From Pusillimonas sp. UBA6240 (GTDB lineage: Bacteria > Pseudomonadota > Gammaproteobacteria > Burkholderiales > Burkholderiaceae_B), in contig DJWC01000119.1 in the NCBI GenBank assembly GCA_002441445.1, forward strand, positions 4,959 through 16,252: 11,294 nt of DNA, read 5' to 3'. The notes beneath the pieces were generated by a model. That model was not told the origin of the DNA. It searched no databases and saw only the letters and a list, made by a program, of their open reading frames with translations. This document shows positions 1 through 7,080 of the stretch, in pieces. Both the position numbers and the translations under genes were made by a program. Position 1 is the stretch's first letter. Every line of letters starts with the position of its first letter.

Positions 1-587
1 GCGCATGCCAGGCCCGTCCATGCCAGCGGGCGACGCCAGGCCCCCAGGCCGCTGGCCGGACGCAGGCCTTCCTCGGCCAGGGACCAGCGCGGCAGGGGCG
101 CATGCCAGAGCGCATCCACGGGCAGCGCCAGCGCCTTGCCGGCGCGCGGGTCGCCTTCGGGCAGCGCCAGGGCCAGCGGCGCAATGGCGGCGAGCTTCAA
201 CCCGGCTGCGTCGATCCGCCGCCACGCTTCCAGCAGCGCGCGGCGCTCCGCCCAGACAACAGTGACGCGGCCATCGGGGCCGCGCGGCCCATGGGCGATG
301 CACAGGTCGGCGACATCGCTGAGCGCCAGGGGTTCGACACTGGCTTGCACGGCCTCGCCCAAGCGCTTCGCAGGCAGCGGCGGAAGCTCGATGGCGAGCA
401 CGACGGCATCGTCGGGATGCAGAATGGCTTGCGCCTCGTCGGCGGAAACGGCGGCGGCAAGCTGTGCGAGAGGCAGTTCGCCGCTGCGCAACAGGCGGTC
501 GGCGCGATCGAACACAGCGAAGGGAACGGCGGATTCGGGACCAATTGCGGCGAGAGGAGGCAAGGCCAGGCGCAGTCTGGTTTTCAT
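1..587 (-). CDS. gspL: T2SS assembly protein GspL, N-terminal part (cut by window edge)
   Basis: GspL is a bitopic inner-membrane protein. Its cytoplasmic actin-like domain binds the ATPase GspE, and its periplasmic part pairs with GspM. About 195 residues are visible, starting MKTRLRLALPPLAAIGPESA. They cover the cytoplasmic domain, with stretches such as ELPPLPAKRLGEAVQASVEP and VTVVWAERRALLEAWRRIDA that fit the GspL cytoplasmic fold. The visible end (RRPLAWTGLACA) looks like the start of the transmembrane helix, so the helix, the periplasmic domain and the stop lie outside the window. The ATG at 587 is one base past the gspK stop, fitting translational coupling. No strong Shine-Dalgarno is seen. 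Assignment rests on the fold-like pattern plus the G-H-I-J-K-L order. The protein is poorly conserved in this family, so position carries much of the weight. Confidence 0.9.
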   Translation of the reverse strand, partial: MKTRLRLALPPLAAIGPESAVPFAVFDRADRLLRSGELPLAQLAAAVSADEAQAILHPDDAVVLAIELPPLPAKRLGEAVQASVEPLALSDVADLCIAHGPRGPDGRVTVVWAERRALLEAWRRIDAAGLKLAAIAPLALALPEGDPRAGKALALPVDALWHAPLPRWSLAEEGLRPASGLGAWRRPLAWTGLAC

Positions 588-588
588 G

Positions 589-1527
589 TCAGTCTTTGAT
601 CCAGCGTATGAGAGGCGGCCCATCGCCCTGGCGCTGCAGCAGGGCCTGCATGCGCGCCGAGGCGCGATCCAGCGTCACCTCGCCGGTGACCTTGAACCAT
701 TCGCTATTGACGCCTATCTGGTTCCCCGGCGTGATGCGGCGCTCGCTCAGGCGGTTGAAGAAATCCGCACGGCTGTTGAACCATTGCCCGCGGTCGCGCT
801 GCTCGGTCAGCGCGCGCGCCTGGGCCAGATCCAGGCCCGGCACGCTGGCGCTCAGCACCTCGGCGCTGGCGGTATTCGCGTTGACGGGGGTCATTTGCGG
901 CAGTATGGTCAGGTAGGCCGAAAGCGTGGCCAGGATGTCGGCCGACATGCCTTCGACAGACAGCAGATCGTCCAGCGTCCTCAAACCAGGAGCCGCCTGG
1001 CCGGCGGGCCGGGCTTGGCCTGATCCGGCCTGGCTGGGCTTGACCTGGCTGGGCTGGGCCGCCGCCACGCGCAGCGAAATGCCGGCGGCCAGGGCGGCAG
1101 GGAGGCCCAGGCGCGTCATCAGGCGCTCCAGCGTGGCGAGTTCCTGGGGCTGAACCATGCCGTCCGCCGCCAGGCGCCAGATGTTGTATTTGCTTTGCTC
1201 GTCTTCGATCTGCCCGGAAAAATAGGCTTTACGCGCGTCGCCGGGCGGGCTGATCTCCAGCTCCACGATGGGTTGGGCCCAAATCGCGTCTTTCAGGGTT
1301 ACGGCGCTGCGCCGCGCATCATTCGATAGGATGACGCGCGCCCAATCCAGCCCGCCGCGCAACAGCCACTTCGCCTGGCTGCGGTCGCGCTCGCCGGCTA
1401 GCGTGTCGGCAAGCAGCGTCTGCCGCTCGACGATGGCGGCCGTCGCGACGGCGGCCGCCGCCACGACCACCAGGGCGGCGATGACCGCCATGCCTTCTTG
1501 CCGGTATGCTCTCGACCGGGCCGTCAT
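589..1527 (-). CDS. gspK: T2SS minor pseudopilin GspK
   Basis: A 312-residue protein forming the tip of the T2SS pseudopilus with GspI and GspJ. The short leader ends RQEG and is followed by MAVIAALVVVAAAAVATAAI, the hydrophobic helix that is cleaved and inserted in the membrane. The residue at mature position 5 is Ala, not Glu. Lack of Glu5 is the hallmark of GspK. Family motifs are visible: DEQSKYNIWRL, the NANTASAEVL helix-hairpin-like segment, and the late GQWFNSRADFF region. Residues about 152-178 form a Gln/Pro/Ser/Ala-rich low-complexity insert between the two folded parts. The ATG at 1527 overlaps the gspJ stop by 4 bp (ATGA). No ribosome-binding site is seen, so translation probably depends on reinitiation. 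Length is near the family norm. Confidence 0.94.
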   Translation of the reverse strand: MTARSRAYRQEGMAVIAALVVVAAAAVATAAIVERQTLLADTLAGERDRSQAKWLLRGGLDWARVILSNDARRSAVTLKDAIWAQPIVELEISPPGDARKAYFSGQIEDEQSKYNIWRLAADGMVQPQELATLERLMTRLGLPAALAAGISLRVAAAQPSQVKPSQAGSGQARPAGQAAPGLRTLDDLLSVEGMSADILATLSAYLTILPQMTPVNANTASAEVLSASVPGLDLAQARALTEQRDRGQWFNSRADFFNRLSERRITPGNQIGVNSEWFKVTGEVTLDRASARMQALLQRQGDGPPLIRWIKD

Positions 1528-2147
1528 GGCAGCAGCACCACTTTGCGGTAAGTCTCGCCGGCGCCGTTGTGCATGCGATCGATAACGATCTCCAGCCCCG
1601 TGGCGGCGGCCTGCGGGCCGGACGGATTCAAAGAGGACCAGCCGCGTCCCGGCACCCAGGCGCGCACCATGAAGCGCCGCACTTGCCCGAGCATGGCTAC
1701 GCCCGGCCCCGCGGCGGGCAGCGGCAGGGATCGCCCGGCCGCGCCGGCGGCGCGGCGCAGGGTATCGCCATCCAGGCCCCAAGCCACTTGCTGCCACGCG
1801 CCATCGTAGGCGGAGCGGACTATGGTCAACACCGGCTCGGTCCAGAGGATGCCCGCGGGCAAGCCGGCGTTCGCGGACGCCGCGGGCTGGGCCGGCGAGG
1901 ACGCAGGGCCCGCGGCCTGCGGAGGCAGGATGTCCGCATTGGCATACCGGCGGATATCGCTCTCGATCTGGCCCAGTACCCGCAGCAGGGCCTGCGTGTC
2001 GTCGGTGCTGGCGTTCAAGCGCCCGCTGGAGCGCTCGACCAGATCGAGCGCCTGCCAGGAAATGACGCTGAGCAGTGCCATCAAGGCCAGGGCGACCAGG
2101 ACTTCGATCAGGGTGAAACCCTGCTGGCTCGTCTGCGCGCGCATCAT
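1524..2147 (-). CDS. gspJ: T2SS minor pseudopilin GspJ
   Basis: A 207-residue tip pseudopilin that, in known systems, assembles with GspI and GspK. The leader MMRAQTSQQG is followed by the type IV pilin-like signal FTLIEVLVALALMALLSVIS, with Phe at +1 and Glu at +5. The downstream SWQALDLVERSSGRLN and the RYANADILPP region fit GspJ, as do its length and its place between gspI and gspK. Two adjacent ATG codons exist (2147 and 2144). The first overlaps the gspI stop in an ATGA arrangement and is chosen. A Pro/Ala-rich stretch (about residues 70-95, around AGPASSPAQPAASANAG) looks like a flexible loop. It should be processed by the prepilin peptidase GspO or a PilD-type enzyme. Confidence 0.94.
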   Translation of the reverse strand: MMRAQTSQQGFTLIEVLVALALMALLSVISWQALDLVERSSGRLNASTDDTQALLRVLGQIESDIRRYANADILPPQAAGPASSPAQPAASANAGLPAGILWTEPVLTIVRSAYDGAWQQVAWGLDGDTLRRAAGAAGRSLPLPAAGPGVAMLGQVRRFMVRAWVPGRGWSSLNPSGPQAAATGLEIVIDRMHNGAGETYRKVVLLP

Positions 2148-2515
2148 GGCAGCAGGGACAGCAGGCCATAGAGCTCCGCCAGCACCGGACCCTGGCCCAG
2201 GCGCACGCGCACCGCAGCCAGGCGAAAATTATTATTGACCGTATTCTGAAACTGCTGTTCGCACACCAGCGCAAGCGGGCCCTGGGGGCAGGGCTCGCTG
2301 CTGCGGCCGGGCGGAGGGAAGGCGCGCTGCAGGCGCAATTCGGCCAGGCGGTTTTCCGCCGCCTGCAGCGCCAGGCTGCGTTGCTGCATGGCCTGGGCGC
2401 CGCCGGCGCTCAATCCCAATGCGCGCATGCTGGCCGCCATGGCGACGCCCACTATGGCCAGCGCCACCAGGACTTCGATCAGGGTGAAACCGGCATGCGT
2501 CTGCGGGGCGTTCAT
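2144..2515 (-). CDS. gspI: T2SS minor pseudopilin GspI
   Basis: A 123-residue minor pseudopilin, the usual GspI size and the smallest tip component. MNAPQTHAG is a very short leader. The mature end FTLIEVLVALAIVGVAMAAS has Phe +1 and Glu +5. The following QSLALQAAENRLAELRLQR-like segment (ALQAAENRLAELRLQR) is the typical GspI helix that packs against GspJ. The DNA encoding the FTLIEVLVALA signal is identical to the gspJ signal over roughly 20 bases, which reflects the same motif rather than a mobile repeat. ATG at 2515 overlaps the gspH stop by 4 bp. The gene stops in the ATGA shared with gspJ. Confidence 0.94.
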   Translation of the reverse strand: MNAPQTHAGFTLIEVLVALAIVGVAMAASMRALGLSAGGAQAMQQRSLALQAAENRLAELRLQRAFPPPGRSSEPCPQGPLALVCEQQFQNTVNNNFRLAAVRVRLGQGPVLAELYGLLSLLP

Positions 2516-3087
2516 GGCTGTACCCTGTATTGGCCGTTGCCGGAACGCAGGATACGGACGGTGTTTTGCCCGTCATGCAGTTCGACGGCGAGAGGCCCCG
2601 AAATCCATTCAGTGCTGAACACATTGGCGGCGGGCGGGTCGACGCGCACCTGTATGGAACGGTCCGCCGTCCAGGACCGGGGACGCAAAGAGCTGCCGTC
2701 GCCAAAGGGCTCGGCCGGAGCAAAGCTGGCGCGCCGGGCCATGCCCGCGGGCAGGAACAGCTCGCGCGGAGCGCGCGCAAAGCGGTAGCCGCCGCCATCG
2801 TATTCCCAAACGATGGGCCGCCCGCCATTGCGGGCCTCGGCCTGGGCGACCGAAAACAGCTGCGCGAGCCGCGTAGCGTCCTGGCGCAAGGCGCGGGCGT
2901 CGCCGCCGGAAAATGCGCCGATGCTGACGGTCGTGGCGGCGATGCCTATGATGGCGAGGACGACCAGGACTTCCAGCAGCGAAAACCCCTGCTCGCGGGC
3001 CGCCCGCGCAATAGTCCCTGCAGCCTCGCGCCGGGCGCCGGCGCCGCCGGCTGTGGGGCTATTTGGACCAGGAACCAATATCGGCAT
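2512..3087 (-). CDS. gspH: T2SS minor pseudopilin GspH
   Basis: A 191-residue minor pseudopilin linking the pseudopilus shaft (GspG) to the tip complex. The signal motif is EQG followed by FSLLEVLVVLAIIGIAATTV, with Phe +1 and Glu +5. The middle contains IVWEYDGGGYRFARAPRELF, typical of the GspH fold. The start at 3087 (MPILVPGP) gives a 34-residue leader, long for this family. It is chosen because GGGAGG at 3104-3099 and GAAGG at 3097-3093 lie upstream at usable distances, and because no ATG or GTG codon occurs in frame between it and the signal. It overlaps the end of gspG by 29 bp. A longer start at 3147 is possible but has less support. Confidence 0.91.
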   Translation of the reverse strand: MPILVPGPNSPTAGGAGARREAAGTIARAAREQGFSLLEVLVVLAIIGIAATTVSIGAFSGGDARALRQDATRLAQLFSVAQAEARNGGRPIVWEYDGGGYRFARAPRELFLPAGMARRASFAPAEPFGDGSSLRPRSWTADRSIQVRVDPPAANVFSTEWISGPLAVELHDGQNTVRILRSGNGQYRVQP

Positions 3088-3520
3088 CGTTGCCTTCGCC
3101 TCCCGCCCGCGCGTCGGCGCCCAATGAAAACACATCGATTTCCCCATGCACGCCGGGGTTCAGATATTGATAGGGCGTCCCCCAAGGGTCGTTCGGCAGG
3201 CGGTCCATGTAAGTTTGCCGGCTATTCTGGGGCTGGCCCGGGGCCTGCGGACCCCCGACCAGGGATTGCAGCCCTTCTTCGGCGGTGGGGTAGCGGCCGT
3301 TGTCCAGCCGATACAGCTTCAGCGCCTGCATCAAGGCGCCGATATCCTGGCGCGCCGCGACGACGCGCGCCTGGTCGGGGCGGCCCATGACATTGGGCAC
3401 GATCAGGGCGGCTAGAACGCCCATGATGACGACCACCACCATGATCTCTATCAGGGAAAAGCCAAGCTGGCCTTCGGCACGGGCGGCGCCTTGCATGGCG
3501 GCGTTGGGGTAAGGGTTCAT
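3059..3520 (-). CDS. gspG: T2SS major pseudopilin GspG
   Basis: The main pseudopilin subunit, polymerised in the periplasm to push cargo through the secretin. The protein has 153 residues, the normal size. A leader ending GQLG is followed by FSLIEIMVVVVIMGVLAALI, with Glu +5. Then come NVMGRPDQARVVAARQDIGA, LYRLDNGRYPTAEEGL, DPWGTPYQYLNPG, and the C-terminal calcium-loop region FSLGADARAGGEGNDADIG, all diagnostic of GspG. The start at 3520 (MNPYPNAAM) gives a 20-residue leader. An internal ATG at 3496 would give a 12-residue leader, and neither has a clear Shine-Dalgarno. It is first in the minus-strand operon, so its promoter should lie in 3521-3792. The signal peptide and calcium loop make this assignment very secure. 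Confidence 0.97.
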   Translation of the reverse strand: MNPYPNAAMQGAARAEGQLGFSLIEIMVVVVIMGVLAALIVPNVMGRPDQARVVAARQDIGALMQALKLYRLDNGRYPTAEEGLQSLVGGPQAPGQPQNSRQTYMDRLPNDPWGTPYQYLNPGVHGEIDVFSLGADARAGGEGNDADIGSWSK

Positions 3521-3792
3521 CGAATGTGTCTGCTGTGATTGCGCGGAACTGGAGCGGCTGAGTAGGCGGCGCGAAAAAAACAGCGGCATGGCGCCGCCGT
3601 TCATGCGAACAGCAACCAGGATTAAGTATATTTTGCTGAGCTTTCCCGCCGGGGCTCCGCCGTCGGCATCTTTTTTAGCATTAAAAATCAAGGAACGACA
3701 ATGGTATCCTCGGAATTCGAACGGAACTATACTGGTTTTCCACGTTTTCAGGCGCGAAACCCTTTGTTACCCTGCGTCAGGGCGCATATTCC
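3521..3792. promoter_or_regulatory. Divergent promoter region between gspG operon and gspC-gspO
   Basis: This 272-bp stretch between divergent genes holds no credible gene. It is clearly more AT-rich than its surroundings, mainly at 3620-3640 and 3671-3690. TATACT, a good -10 match, occurs on the plus strand at 3728-3733 (60 bp before gspC). It also occurs on the minus strand at 3630-3625 (105 bp before gspG). No convincing -35 hexamer sits 16-18 bp from either, so these are only candidates, possibly activator-dependent. A 6-bp inverted repeat TTTTTA/TAAAAA (3672-3677 and 3682-3687) sits between them. That a promoter for both directions lies here follows from the layout. Exact boxes are uncertain. 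Confidence 0.45.
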
Positions 3793-4263
3793 ATGGTCAA
3801 GTTTTCTTCTCTGCTTCGTTTCGACGGCCCCGTCATGCTGCGCAATCTGGCCTGGCTGGCGCTTGCGGCCGGGGCCGGCGTATGGGGCGCGCTCCTTTTC
3901 GCCCCGGTTCCGCAGCCGCTGCCTCCCATGCTGGAATCCGCCGCGGCAAGCAGGCAAGACACCGAGCCGGTCGCGCGCTGGTTCGGCGGCGGGGCTCTGC
4001 GCGTACGCGTGAACGCCATGGGGCTCATCACCGCCGGCGACGGCCGCGGCGCGGCCTTGCTTGCGGTCAATGGCGGTCCGCCGCAAGCCTATAGGGTGGG
4101 ACAGGCGCTGGCGCCCGGCGTGACCCTGGCAGCCGTCGGCCCGGGCGCGGTGTCCATAGACCAGGATGGGGTGGTGGAAGAGGTCGCCCTGCGCGCCAAC
4201 CCCGCCCATCTGGTGCAGGGCTTCATTCCCGTTCCAGCCGCCGCATCGCCTGCCCGGCGCTGA
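3793..4263 (+). CDS. gspC: T2SS inner-membrane protein GspC, short form lacking PDZ domain
   Basis: GspC links the inner-membrane platform to the secretin GspD through its periplasmic homology region (HR). The protein has 156 residues: a short cytoplasmic N-terminus, one membrane helix at about residues 16-36 (LRNLAWLALAAGAGVWGALL), a linker, and an HR domain at about 70-133. The HR shows the typical strands LRVRVNAMGLITAGDGRGAA, LLAVNGGPPQAYRVGQALAP and GVTLAAVGPGAVSIDQDGVV. It ends soon after (FIPVPAAASPARR), so the C-terminal PDZ or coiled coil of longer GspC proteins is absent. Short forms are known in beta- and xanthomonad-type systems. The ATG at 3793 has only a weak upstream GGGCG. A second ATG at codon 15 is possible but would shorten the N-terminus. 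Eight bases separate it from gspO. Confidence 0.9.
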   Translation: MVKFSSLLRFDGPVMLRNLAWLALAAGAGVWGALLFAPVPQPLPPMLESAAASRQDTEPVARWFGGGALRVRVNAMGLITAGDGRGAALLAVNGGPPQAYRVGQALAPGVTLAAVGPGAVSIDQDGVVEEVALRANPAHLVQGFIPVPAAASPARR

Positions 4264-4271
4264 CCGCCGCC

Positions 4272-4940
4272 ATGTGGGCTGCATGGGATCTCGGGCCCGC
4301 GGTCGCGTTCGCGGCGGCGGCGATGTTCGCGCTCTTCCTGGCGGCCTTGCTGGACCGCGCCGCCTACCGCCTGCCGCGCGCGCTGGATGCGCGGATTCCG
4401 GGCGGGCGCTCTCGCAGCCATCAGCGCTACCGCGCCTGTTTCTGGGTTGCGGGCCCTTTGCTGGCCATGCTGTACGCCTGGCATTTCGGTCCGACGCCCG
4501 CGGCCGCGGCGGCCATCGTCTATACCGCGGCGCTGCTGGCGCTGGCGTGGATAGACGCCGAGACCGGGCTGTTGCCCGACATGCTGACGCAGCCGCTGCT
4601 GTGGCTGGGCTTGCTGGTCAACCTGAACGGCGCCTTCGCCCCGCTGCCCGATGCGGTTCTGGGCGCGGTGGCGGGGTATATCACGCCTTGGTGCATCTGC
4701 AGGCTGTTTTTGCTGGCCACGGGCCGCGTCGGCATGGGGCAGGGCGACTTCAAGCTATTGGCGGCCTTGGGCGCATGGCTGGGCTGGATGTCTTTGCCGT
4801 GGGTGATGCTGGTGTCGTCATCCCTGGCCTTGGCGGCCGCGCTGGGGCTGCGCCGGGCGGGGCGCATGAAGGCGGGGGACCCTTTGCGTTTCGGTCCTTA
4901 CCTGGCCACGGCGGGCATAGTGGCGCTGCTGCGGTTCTAA
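4272..4940 (+). CDS. gspO: Prepilin peptidase GspO (A24 family), short N-terminal domain
   Basis: A polytopic inner-membrane aspartic peptidase that cleaves pseudopilin leaders, here presumably those of GspG-K. The protein has 222 residues, whereas PilD/GspO enzymes are usually about 280-290. The two catalytic Asp residues are visible: D95 in LAWIDAETGLLPDMLTQPLL and D159 in the GMGQGDFKLLAALGAWLG motif (GxGDxK type). The N-terminus keeps the LLDRAAYRLPRALD helix, a relic of the usual SFLNVVIYRLPRM segment. The following cytoplasmic loop with two CxxC zinc motifs is missing and only one Cys (C56) remains there. That loop belongs to the N-methyltransferase part of dual-function enzymes, so methylation ability is doubtful. 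Its position just after gspC supports T2SS use. No clear ribosome-binding site is seen, so coupling to gspC is likely. Confidence 0.92.
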   Translation: MWAAWDLGPAVAFAAAAMFALFLAALLDRAAYRLPRALDARIPGGRSRSHQRYRACFWVAGPLLAMLYAWHFGPTPAAAAAIVYTAALLALAWIDAETGLLPDMLTQPLLWLGLLVNLNGAFAPLPDAVLGAVAGYITPWCICRLFLLATGRVGMGQGDFKLLAALGAWLGWMSLPWVMLVSSSLALAAALGLRRAGRMKAGDPLRFGPYLATAGIVALLRF

Positions 4941-4968
4941 GCACCAGGCCGTCACAGCCAGTGGTGCT
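4940..4968 (+). terminator. Possible weak hairpin after gspO
   Basis: AGCACCA (4940-4946) and TGGTGCT (4962-4968) form a 7-bp inverted repeat with a 15-base loop. An inner GGC/GCC pair could extend it across a 2-base bulge. It begins at the last base of the gspO stop codon. No uninterrupted T tract follows (GCAAGTTTGTT), so it is at best a weak intrinsic terminator or an mRNA 3'-end structure. It would partly separate gspC-gspO from the protease genes. Confidence 0.35.
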
Positions 4969-5121
4969 GCAAGTTTGTTACAAATGAATTCTTAAATTTT
5001 CTTGATGTATGTGAAAGAATACGGGGCATTGCACCGCCCGCCGGCGCTCCATTCATAGAAAAGCAGCTCCATAGAACCCTGGGCCGGAGGCATGAACAAT
5101 AATATCAAAGGAAGGTAATGC
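4969..5121 (+). promoter_or_regulatory. Leader region of the first C11 protease gene, with strong ribosome-binding site
   Basis: This stretch starts AT-rich (4971-5020), in contrast to the GC-rich genes around it, which suits a promoter for the protease pair. TTGTTA (4975-4980) and TTGATG (5002-5007) resemble -35 boxes, but neither has a good -10 at the right distance, so no promoter is assigned. AGGAAGG at 5109-5115 lies 6 bases before the ATG at 5122 and is a strong Shine-Dalgarno that fixes the start of the first protease. Confidence 0.5.
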
Positions 5122-7080
5122 ATGCGTCTTGACAACGCTTTCCATGGACGTCCCGCGCGCGCATGGCGCAACTGGCTGCTAGCTCCCGTATTGATGGTTC
5201 TATTGCTATTGGCCGCCTGCGGCGATGGCGGTACATCGGGATCCTCCTCTGCTCCTCCTCCTTCGCCAACCCCGCCTTCTCCATCCGCCAAGGCGAAAGC
5301 CACGGTCCTCGTGTACATGGTGGGGTCGGATCTCGAAAGCAAAGACGATTCCGCCACCGAGAACATCGAGGAAATGATGAAAGTCGGCTCCAGCCGGGAC
5401 TTGAACATCATCCTCGAGACAGGCGGCGCCAAGAAGGAAGGCTGGACCACCGTGCGGCGCCAGCGCATCGTCAAGGGCGGCGCCGAGATGATCGCCGAAT
5501 TGGGCGCGCAGCGCATGACCGACGCCGCGAACCTGCGCAAGTTCATCGAATGGGGCGTGCAGACCTATCCGGCCCAGTCCTACCATCTTGTATTCTGGGA
5601 CCATGGCGGGGGCCCATTGGGCGGTTTCGGCATCGACGAGAACTATACGCCGGCTGTAACGATGCAGATGCCCGACCTGGCCGCCGCCATGGACGGCGCG
5701 CAGCGCACCACGGGCGTGAAGTTCGACCTGATCGGCTTTGACGCCTGCCTGATGGCGAGCGCCGAAGTGGCGTACATGCTGAGCCCTCATGGACGCTATA
5801 TGGTGGCCTCCCAAGAAGTCGAACCTGGCGGCGGATGGGATTGGGAAGCCTATCTGCGCCACTTGGCCGACCATGCCGATGCCACGCCTGTTTCAGCAGG
5901 CAAAGTCATCGTGGACAGCTTTCTGGACAAAATGGAACGCGAGGACGAAATCATGGTCACGATGTCGCTGACCGATCTGTCCAAAGTGCCGCCGCTGATG
6001 AATAGCCTGAACGACCTGGCGGCCACCATAGTGGGCCAGCTGGACGATCCCGATCCAGCCCGGCGCCACGACGCCTGGGCCGAGCTGGCCTATGCGCGGC
6101 GCTACACGCACGACTTCCAGACCTCCTGGATCTTCGGCAATGCCTATGACCTGGTGGACCTGGCCGATTTCGTCACCATGCCCAAGCTGGGCGGCCTGGG
6201 TGTCTCGGAAGCGCAGATCGATGCCGTGCAAAAAGCACTGGAAGAGGCCGTCGTCTACAGCAAGCATGGCCGGCGCCTGTGGGCCGCCGGCGGCTTGACC
6301 CTGTATTCCCCGCTGGTCTCCGTAAAGAAGGACAGCGCCTCGCCCTACACGAAATATGCCGCGATGACGGTGCCCGACGGGATCAAGGCCATGGTCCAGC
6401 GCTATGGGGACATCGCCAATAGCCCCGGTCTGCCGCAGCCGGATGTGGGAACCCTGCAATTCGATGGCGACATCGTGTACGCCACCCTGGAGAACCCCAA
6501 ATATTCCGCTACCGAATACGCCGCCTTGCGGCAGGGCACGGAGCGCCTGGCCATCAAGCCGCTGGACGCCGTGGCGCCGCAAGGCCCGCCGGATGAAGTG
6601 CGCATCGCCGCCACGCAGAGCGACTGGTTCCAGATTCCCAGCGCCGACGGCTCGGATGTGCTGGTCAGCGTGCTGCCCGACGACATACCGCGCTACGCCG
6701 TCGGCCACGCCCAATACACCGTCCCGGTCTCGCTCGGAGGTAACGAGGGCGTGCTGCTGGTCGACTACGAAGAAGATGCGGGCGGGGAAAAAACCTATCG
6801 GATCGTCGGCTACCTGGATTCCGAGAGCGCCAGCCCTTATGCGGCGCGCCCCGACTCGAAGAGCCTGACGACGGGCACCGTGCTCTACCCCATGGTGTGG
6901 ACGGGAGGAAAGTGGGAAGAAGACAAATCGCGCATGATCATCAGCCAGGCGATCGGCGACGAGAACACGCCGCGCGATCAGTGGTGGCAATTGAAAACCG
7001 TGACCAGCGCGTCTATATGCGGCGGCGCATGCAATGTCGGCCTCGAGGCCATGGACTTCAAAGGAGAGGTGGTGCAGTGA
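5122..7080 (+). CDS. Clostripain-type (C11) cysteine peptidase lipoprotein, copy 1
   Basis: A 652-residue predicted secreted lipoprotein. The signal peptide has basic residues, a helix (LLAPVLMVLLLLAAC) and a lipobox LAAC with acylated C33. Gly and Asp follow, and no Asp is at +2, so outer-membrane sorting is expected. A Ser/Pro-rich linker (to about residue 55) leads to a C11 domain beginning ATVLVYMVGSDLESKD. The catalytic His is H161 in LVFWDHGGG and the Cys is C209 in LIGFDACLMASAEVAY. D207, two residues before the Cys, matches the residue tied to basic P1 specificity in characterised C11 enzymes. The remaining 350 or so residues include a conserved region (WAELAYARRYTHDFQTSWIF) and a beta-rich tail ending in CGGAC and FKGEVVQ. 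No dockerin-like or other named C-terminal domain was recognised. It is followed by a close tandem copy. Substrate is unknown. Location beside gspC-gspO suggests T2SS export to the surface (inference). Confidence 0.9.
   Translation: MRLDNAFHGRPARAWRNWLLAPVLMVLLLLAACGDGGTSGSSSAPPPSPTPPSPSAKAKATVLVYMVGSDLESKDDSATENIEEMMKVGSSRDLNIILETGGAKKEGWTTVRRQRIVKGGAEMIAELGAQRMTDAANLRKFIEWGVQTYPAQSYHLVFWDHGGGPLGGFGIDENYTPAVTMQMPDLAAAMDGAQRTTGVKFDLIGFDACLMASAEVAYMLSPHGRYMVASQEVEPGGGWDWEAYLRHLADHADATPVSAGKVIVDSFLDKMEREDEIMVTMSLTDLSKVPPLMNSLNDLAATIVGQLDDPDPARRHDAWAELAYARRYTHDFQTSWIFGNAYDLVDLADFVTMPKLGGLGVSEAQIDAVQKALEEAVVYSKHGRRLWAAGGLTLYSPLVSVKKDSASPYTKYAAMTVPDGIKAMVQRYGDIANSPGLPQPDVGTLQFDGDIVYATLENPKYSATEYAALRQGTERLAIKPLDAVAPQGPPDEVRIAATQSDWFQIPSADGSDVLVSVLPDDIPRYAVGHAQYTVPVSLGGNEGVLLVDYEEDAGGEKTYRIVGYLDSESASPYAARPDSKSLTTGTVLYPMVWTGGKWEEDKSRMIISQAIGDENTPRDQWWQLKTVTSASICGGACNVGLEAMDFKGEVVQ
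7061..7069 (+). promoter_or_regulatory. Ribosome-binding site of C11 copy 2 inside the end of copy 1
   Basis: AAGGAGAGG lies 7 bases before GTG 7077 and within the last codons of copy 1 (FKGEVVQ). It decides the GTG start of copy 2, whose first bases overlap the copy 1 stop in a GTGA. Coupled translation of the two proteases is therefore expected. Confidence 0.8.

Noticed and set aside
2101..2500. Identical 20-base DNA in gspI and gspJ as a mobile or recombination repeat
   Set aside because: It encodes the shared prepilin signal FTLIEVL in both genes and needs no other explanation.
5092..5118. Eight-codon reading frame MNNNIKGR just before the first protease
   Set aside because: The GGAGG is only one base from its ATG, too close to act as a ribosome-binding site. 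No attenuator-like hairpins or repeated codons are seen.
4992..5546. Long minus-strand open frame opposite the first protease gene
   Set aside because: It is a GC-rich antisense shadow. The matching antisense frame appears opposite copy 2, as expected from the duplication.
6897..7076. Open frame upstream of the second protease, starting at an ATG at 6897
   Set aside because: It is out of frame with copy 1, has no signal peptide and no ribosome-binding site, while GTG 7077 has a strong one and gives a lipobox.
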